In this document: positions 1 through 6,800 of the stretch, piece after piece
Layout: each line of letters starts with the position of its first letter
Position numbering within the stretch: position 1 is the stretch's first letter
From: Phoronis ovalis
Lineage: Eukaryota; Phoronida; Phoronidae
NCBI GenBank assembly: GCA_028565635.1
Contig: JAOXYB010066567.1
Span: 1 to 10,196, forward strand
Direction: 5' to 3'
DNA: 10,196 nucleotides
The notes under the pieces: model-generated
What the model was told of the DNA's origin: nothing
What the model saw: the letters and a program-made list of their open reading frames with translations, nothing else
The model's database searches: none
Translations under genes and position numbers: made by a program

Positions 1-250
1 ACTTGAGTACCCCCCGGTTTGACATTTAAGAAAGATAATGAGAGACCAGTTTGTTCATACAAAGGCGGGGAGATAAGGGGTACTCACAGGGTGCAATGCT
101 CGCAGTTAAAAATTGGCAATGCTCGCTGCTCTCACTTATGAAAAAATTAACAACCAAAAAAACGAAGGTCGCCAAAAAAATGTGACGGCAAGTAAAAAAA
201 AAGAATGGTCGCCAAAAAGAAAATGCTTCGCGACAAGTTATAAAAAAAGA
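1..250. repeat. Repetitive patch: short direct and inverted repeats in A-rich sequence
   Basis: Three structures overlap here. TGAGTACCCC at 4-13 is inverted perfectly as GGGGTACTCA at 77-86. GCAATGCTCGC occurs at 93-103 and 116-126 (period 23). GGTCGCCAAAAA occurs at 167-178 and 207-218 (period 40). Poly-A tracts lie between them. The G/C-rich words set in A-rich DNA look unlike the plain introns around them and suggest a dispersed repeat or the end of a mobile element running past the left edge. I cannot name a family. Confidence 0.55.
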
Positions 251-291
251 AAGCAAAATGACATGCCATTATTAAACAAATTCAAATAAAG

Positions 292-350
292 AACACACAC
301 ACACACATATATATATATATACATATATATACACACATACATACATATTA
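292..350. repeat. Compound AC / AT / ACAT microsatellite
   Basis: An (AC)n run passes into (AT)n, then mixed TATATACACACATACATACAT. It is a typical, probably length-polymorphic intronic simple repeat, common in animal genomes. Confidence 0.95.
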
Positions 351-361
351 ATATGATGACA

Positions 362-447
362 ATTGGTGCTTATTGAGTTACATTATGACTCAACATGATA
401 AATGTGAAGGCGATTGGTGCCTAGTAGGACACATTATAACTCAACAT
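362..447. repeat. Imperfect tandem duplication, period 51
   Basis: ATTGGTGC followed by CATTATGACTCAACAT (362-369 and 381-396) recurs as ATTGGTGC and CATTATAACTCAACAT (413-420 and 432-447). Spacing is kept at 51, with several substitutions between the copies. It is an old two-copy duplication next to the microsatellite. Confidence 0.8.
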
Positions 448-609
448 ACTTTAGCATAAAATAATATGAAAAAAATGTCTCAACTTCCAAGAATGTAGCA
501 TTTTTAAAATTAATTTTTACAATCTCCTACATAATAAGTATGCAGAACACATGCTTTAGGAAAATTCAAGCACATAGTAGGCCATCACTGACACTATTTA
601 CAAACTCAC

Positions 610-820
610 CAGAGCCATAACAGGTATCAGCACTCCCAAGTTGCCAGCACTACTGGAGGCCTTCAGAGCCCTTGGTGCCTTGTCTGCTGCTCGTTTGCCT
701 TCCAAAGCCAGCTGAACAAACATTTCCAACAGACGTATTAACAGGTCTTGTAGATCAGGTTCGCCTTTCACACTCACAGCTATATTAGCAAATGCATTGA
801 TCACAGCCAGGGACACGTGT
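610..820 (-). CDS. PI4KA: PI4KA exon n, residues 642-712 of the visible protein
   Basis: The last visible exon, 211 nt, phase 2 to phase 0, acceptor ACATTTGCAG and donor GTGAGT (609-604). It encodes [20 protein letters not shown], then [20 protein letters not shown], then [19 protein letters not shown]. Human PI4KA has [40 protein letters not shown] and [20 protein letters not shown]. Reading on into the intron gives a stop within a few codons (GTGAGTTTGTAA), so the splice is needed. The next exon, which should begin near human TRRLPPI, is not found in the remaining 607 bases. Confidence 0.97.
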
Positions 821-3800
821 CTGCAAATGTAAGAATTATATTATATTTCATACATGGAATCATGACCTAATTAGTTCTACTATGGGTTAATCAGTATATG
901 AGAGTTCTTGATGTTGCTTTTTGGCATTATTGCCATTTTAATTAGTCTTATCACCAAAGCCATTCATAATTATAATGTCTTACCACCCTCAGAATAAACT
1001 GAATGGGTACACCAAAGTTACTACAGGATTTCACCCGATGTATGATTTTCACTCATGAACCTTATTATCATAAAGTTACCTGAGCAAGGGCAATTATTGC
1101 ATTTACAGTACCTTCCTGTACATTTATAAAATAGTGAGATACAAACTAAGACAATTTTCATATGTCACACCACAATTATAGCAATTACCAGTACTTATAA
1201 CAAACATTTGTGCACATGTTTACCTATATCTTTGAGGTTTACTATCTGTACTGTATGCCTGACTACTTTCTACACTTATCCTTAAGAACATAGACATCAC
1301 TTCGGAGTAGATACTGGGCTGAAAATTAAACACTAATAATTATTATAATAGCTTTCCACTTTCAACTAATGCTTGCGACGAAATGTATTTATAAACACTG
1401 GAATCTAATTCGAGTAAGCATTGGAATAAACAGCATCATAAAGTAAGTACTGATTTAGTCAGTAATAAAAAAACATACTATACATCAGTTGTATCTTAAA
1501 CACTTTTAATAGGCTATTTGCATGCACTGGGTAATACCATCTATCACAAACCCAAGTGTTTCCACAAACACCAAAACTCTCAGTTGAAAAAAATGAAGAA
1601 AAAGCTGATTGGTAAAGGTGTGATACTGTTAACAATTGCAAAGCAGGCAACATGTCCACTTACACATCCAGCAATTATCATACAACCTAGCTGGTCTATA
1701 ATCAAAACATCAAGTTGTGATGGAGGGGAACAAAATTTCTGCTGAAAAATTTGTAGCACAGACTCGACAGTTTTTGGTGTGTGGCGCAAGGAGACAGCAA
1801 CGTGACCAAGGCTCAAGATTGCATTGGTTGACATTAGACTAACAACTCTGGAAAGAAACAATATTATGATAATGTCATCATACAATAAGCATTTTATTTG
1901 CAATCTCTAGAAGGGCTAAAATATGAAAAATTAAACTAGATTTTGTGTTATCTATAATGACTGTCGATTTATACAATGTCTCTGTAAATTTTAAAATATA
2001 ATTTCAGTATAATTATCACTGTGACATCAATCTTCAAATTACAATGTATGTTTTGTACTTTTAATTAATAGTTCTGTAATCTTATCTGTTATTTTTAAAT
2101 GGCTAGCATAATAATACCCCAACTTCTGCTTCACGTGGAATTGCAGTGTTGTCACAAACAAATAACTCTATGTACAAAAGGAAAACCTGATATAAAGTGT
2201 ACTCTAATATTCATGAATACATCTGTGTTACATACTTGTCCCCAGTCTTAGTCGTGTATAGTCTATTAGATAAGGAAGCCAGAAATGCCTGTACACAATC
2301 AGGATCATTTTTCAAGCCTGCCTTCAATGCCCTGAAAAAACAAAATTGAACAGTAACATCAAAGGAAATTATTTATGCAACATAAACCTAAATTTGTAAC
2401 TTTCAACTGTGGAGAACTAAAAAAATATAATATTTCATAATAAACATGATTGCTACCAACATGTATTGTACACAATCATTTTGACATCCAAACGTTGAAA
2501 TATCATGAAATATGAACACTCTTCGTTTATTATTGCTTCTACAGCAAAATGATTTTCTTACTATTTTCAGCTAGTCTACAAGCATGTGTACATTAGACAA
2601 CAACTGTTTCTGTCACAAGAAATCAAAGATGGCATGAAAGCTTACTTATATAATGAATGGTTGGTTCAATTGTTGCAAGAATTAGTATAAAATGATGCAC
2701 TTAGTTTTACTTGAAAGTCTAGCAAAAATAAACTTATTATGTTATAAGTAAACAAATGTTGTGTGACACAGTGGCACTACTTACCTGCATAAATTTTTAA
2801 TAGCTGTATCCCGCAGATTCTCAAAAGTTGATAAAATTTTGTTCCTTGATTTTCTAGAGGAATTTCCATCTTTGGTACCAACACGTATTTCTGGAGTGGC
2901 ATATTTGTGTAATTTAGATAGTAAAGGAGATGGATGTAGTATGAAATCCCGAAGAGATACCACCATAGTGTTTGCAATGTTTGGAAATTTTTCTGCCAGA
3001 CGACCTAGTACCTAAAAAATAAATGTATTTTGCATTATATTATACTTCCCATGATATCAACATGAATGGAAGGCACACACAAACCTCCCTACTTTGCATG
3101 GAAAGCATATCTCCCACTCAAGTGTAGTTTCATTGTGTTGCGAAAGTCTTATGTTTATACATCATAGATCACAGTACCTAGTACCGAATGTCTATATAAT
3201 TTTAATGCACATGACTATTATTTGTGATATTACCACAAGAGGACAGACAATCTCTGGGATAAACTTGGAATGCCCATGGTACAATCTGATGGTGTAAATG
3301 TGTCAAATTTTGACAAAGTCTGGGTAATAATATTAGTATCTATAGAAAAAGGTCTGAATGAATTTTGACTTATTCTTTTTGTATATACTGTAATCTGCAT
3401 ACCTCCAAACAGACAACAATGAGGGGTTGTTGAGCTATCACAATTTGATGATCAGCGGGTCGGTGAGTGTGAAGTTGGTCAGTTATACGACTTAGCAGCA
3501 GCTGTTCAGCCTCTGTAAATAGAGAAAATAACTGAATCTTTTATTAATAACAATCACACTTTCAAAGTACTCAGAGTGTTCCATCAATGATTTGGAAATC
3601 TAACATTTTTTGTCTCTTCCCTCTTTATAATTGCAATTGTCCTCTTTCCACTCCCTGCAACCATAATCATATATTAATTCACTAATAAATACATCTTTCC
3701 TATGCCCTCTGCCCTTGTAACTGAATCTTGCCCTGTTCCCATATTATTATAGGTGAACAGTATTCATGAAAACACATATTTTGACATCTTACCTCAGTGA

Positions 3801-6800
3801 CAAAATGTTAGTGTGCATTATTATTATATGCTAACCACATTCTTGTACATACTATAAAATACTCAGACTGCTTTACACTTAAAATTCTACCTAATAGCAA
3901 TAAAAGCTTCTTTATTCATTAGAGGACAATTTTATCTACAAAACTAAAAGTATTTGTTTCTAATAAAGCAATAACAAAGCCAAAGTTATGTCTTACTAGA
4001 CTGAAAACTGCCTTGTTTGTTCAAATTAAAAGTAGTATTTCATTGAGGACTATGTTTATATTGGATTAATTATCTCAGTGATACAGTATGTCATCAAATG
4101 AAATTCATTCTGATAATCTGAACAAACAATAAATCCACTAACAGCACAATCACCTCTCTCATCTTTGACTGCCCACATTAGAAGTTCCACACACACTGCA
4201 TTACTTGCTACAGTCAATGTGAACTCGCAAAGCTCTCCCCGTTTTTCAGCTTTTCTATCATGAGCTTGTAACGATAGGTCGGTGTGGCCAGATTTAAAGA
4301 CATCCTTTACAAAGTTATGAACTTCTTTTGTGAAAGAAGCAGGAAGGTCTGAAATGAAATTCAAATATCTCTAAAACACAAAAAAAAGAAGTAGTCACAT
4401 GTGATTTCAGGTGGTGATAGATTCGGTAGATATCTAGATATGATGGATATGCTTCAATTTACTGTTTAATTAGTTTTATTGTGTGCAACAGGCAGGTAAA
4501 AACTTTATGAGCATCCATTTTGAAGAAAAAACAACAGATAATGTCAGAAACAAGGTCTTTTTTTCAGATACATAGTCTATGTTCCATGTTAGTTTTTGTA
4601 TGCAGGAAATTGTAATTCCCATATCTAACATTTTTCACTTTCCACATATAAATATCATTTGCTTTTGACAAATGACTGAAAATTAGTTTTAAAAATAAAT
4701 GTTACTGTTATACACAAAAGGGAATAAGGTCAGTCTAGATACACGGACTGTTAAATAAAATCAATAAATACCTCTGTTATGATACAGCAAGTCTCGCAGC
4801 AATGTGACGAGGACCACAGTGACAGTTTCACTGAAGCTCTTGTATGGATTTCTTTGTTTAGCACCACACTGCAAGAAGCAGTCAAAATATATAGCAGATG
4901 GATAAAACCCAGTCACCATCAAAGACTTATCAAGGGGCCATATTTTGATCTGAGTTCATGAAAAAATTTCCTCGGAAATTTGTTCATAAGCAGAAAATTT
5001 TACAGAAAGTTAGATCATGAGCAAACATTTTTAAAGAAATCGGTTCACAAACATATTTCCGTGGAAATTTGTTCAGGAAAAATATTTTTCAGAAAACTAT
5101 TGTGGTGTCTCAAATGGTAGGATAATTATCAGTTTATACAATATAATGGTTCATACTGAATGTCGCAAACCAATCCTGCTCAAGGAAAACATTTTGATGG
5201 GTAAAGTGGAGTCTATGTGCAATATTTGTTCTGACTCCAGAATCGAATCCACACCTGCCACAAACCACATATATAAAATATGACTCATATCTGGGATTAA
5301 TATAACTACATTAGTCCCAGCTCACATATATAAAATATCCCTCTGTGGAAGTGGTAAGCTGTTACATAATGACAAATTCAGTTTTATACAATTCTAGCCT
5401 CACTAAACAAACAATACTGGAGATGCATTGATTTCGTTCTAATCATTACATAACATTTAATTCAATCATCAGTTTAGCAATGCATAATGACAACTAACCT
5501 CAAACCCTGCATAATCAAGTCTGCTTAACTTTAAATTTTTTATTCAGTGATTACACAGGTTTTATGTACTTACTGTTGCGAATATTTGTGCAGCTATTGT
5601 GTTAAGCTGTGTGATTACATTTTTCTTCAGAATTAGTTTGGCCTGTAAAACAAAAAACATTAATTTTTATAAAAAGCAAAGCAAAGATGTGTTTATTGGT
5701 GTAAATCAAGTTAACTATTTGTGGAATTCTTTTTGAGACCAAAATGCCTTGGTAATATAAGCAAAAAAATTTACCATTTTTATTTCTGGTACCTATTTCT
5801 TTTCATAAAACTCACAGTATCTTTAGCAAAAAAGTAAGGTGCCGTTATACGCATGTACTATTCCGGAAAAATCAAGTGACCTCTGGAAACTACTGTCAAA
5901 TAATTGCTGAAAAACAGCATAATTAATAATAGACAATTCACTACTAGTCACAAGCTAAATGTTCCAAGAATTCTACGTTATGTGAATGAATTGTGAGGGT
6001 GCACGGAGAAAACACATTTGAGACGAGTAGCTTCATAAATTTGTTAAAGGTGATTTTGTAATGCTAATTAATCGTTGGACACTATTCTAATTATTTTCAT
6101 TACCATATTCAATATAATCTGTAGCTGAGCACTGCTAAATGTGAGACGGTGTGAGATCCGTCGTTTAGTTCGACGCAAAAAACTCCACCCTATTTTATCA
6201 AAGCACTGAAAAACACAGGCATTATCCATTTCTTCTGGCTCAACAGTTGTATCATGTCTAGCAATAGGTGACGGAGATAAAGACCGTTCTCTCCTAAAAT
6301 AATAAACAGAGATATAGAGAATACATAATTATGTAAAAGCAAGATTTTGTTTTAATTGGAGACATAACTGTACTTTACAGGATAATTGCACCACATACTT
6401 ATGTGGCACTTACAATGTGATCATTATTGTGTGTGTCTCTGTCTTTCCTACCTTAATCTAAGAAAATTCTATATTCAGGTACAGCTGATAGTTCTGAATA
6501 TCATACTACTGACAGTTATCCCGTAAATGGTTTACGAGTTAGCATCTGCTAGTATCTGTGCAATCAAGTTTTCACTTAAAACACGAATAAAAACATTCAC
6601 ATTAACAGTAGTAGATCAAAGAAAAGATCCATATCCAGACATTTTTCTGTGTCAGTCAAGTTACTGTGAAATGAGCTTTGTAAATTTTCAAAAATTCTTT
6701 TTGAATGAATATTATAAAATATTTTAAGTACAGTTACCAGTTATTAGTTTCATGTATGTATAAACCTGTTGTCCATAGCAAAAAAAATCCCCACAACATG

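Larger units (their letters stand above)
1..607 (-). other. Start of the next PI4KA intron, with repeats
   Basis: Sequence beyond the donor of exon n. No frame resembles the next PI4KA block (human RRLPPIKEAKPRLQKLF), so the intron continues past the window edge. From right to left it has plain AT-rich sequence, a 51-bp-period duplication (362-447), a microsatellite (292-350) and a repetitive patch (1-250). A 76-codon minus-strand open frame at 26-256 is Phe-rich because it is read through A-rich tracts, and it is not a gene. Confidence 0.8.
4869..5573 (-). other. Intron f/g, 705 bp, phase 0, with minisatellite and hairpin
   Basis: GTAAGT to TTCTTGCAG. It holds two repeat structures annotated separately: a degenerate five-copy minisatellite at 4954-5097, near the acceptor, and a 16-bp direct repeat pair around a hairpin at 5266-5338. 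Between them, about 5160-5262, is a stretch of more mixed composition that may be an old dispersed repeat. Confidence 0.8.

Noticed and set aside
26-256. A Phe-rich membrane-like protein on the minus strand
   Set aside because: The hydrophobic look comes from reading T-rich strands of poly-A tracts. The repeats inside it explain the composition, and nothing supports a promoter or splice sites.
1518-1745. A 75-codon plus-strand frame
   Set aside because: It overlaps the strongly conserved exon l on the opposite strand and has no recognisable similarity.
3094-3297. A 67-codon plus-strand frame in intron i/j
   Set aside because: No similarity and no splice or promoter context. Frames of this length are expected by chance.
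4779-4961. A 60-codon plus-strand frame
   Set aside because: It is the antisense of exon g, which has convincing splice sites and PI4KA homology.
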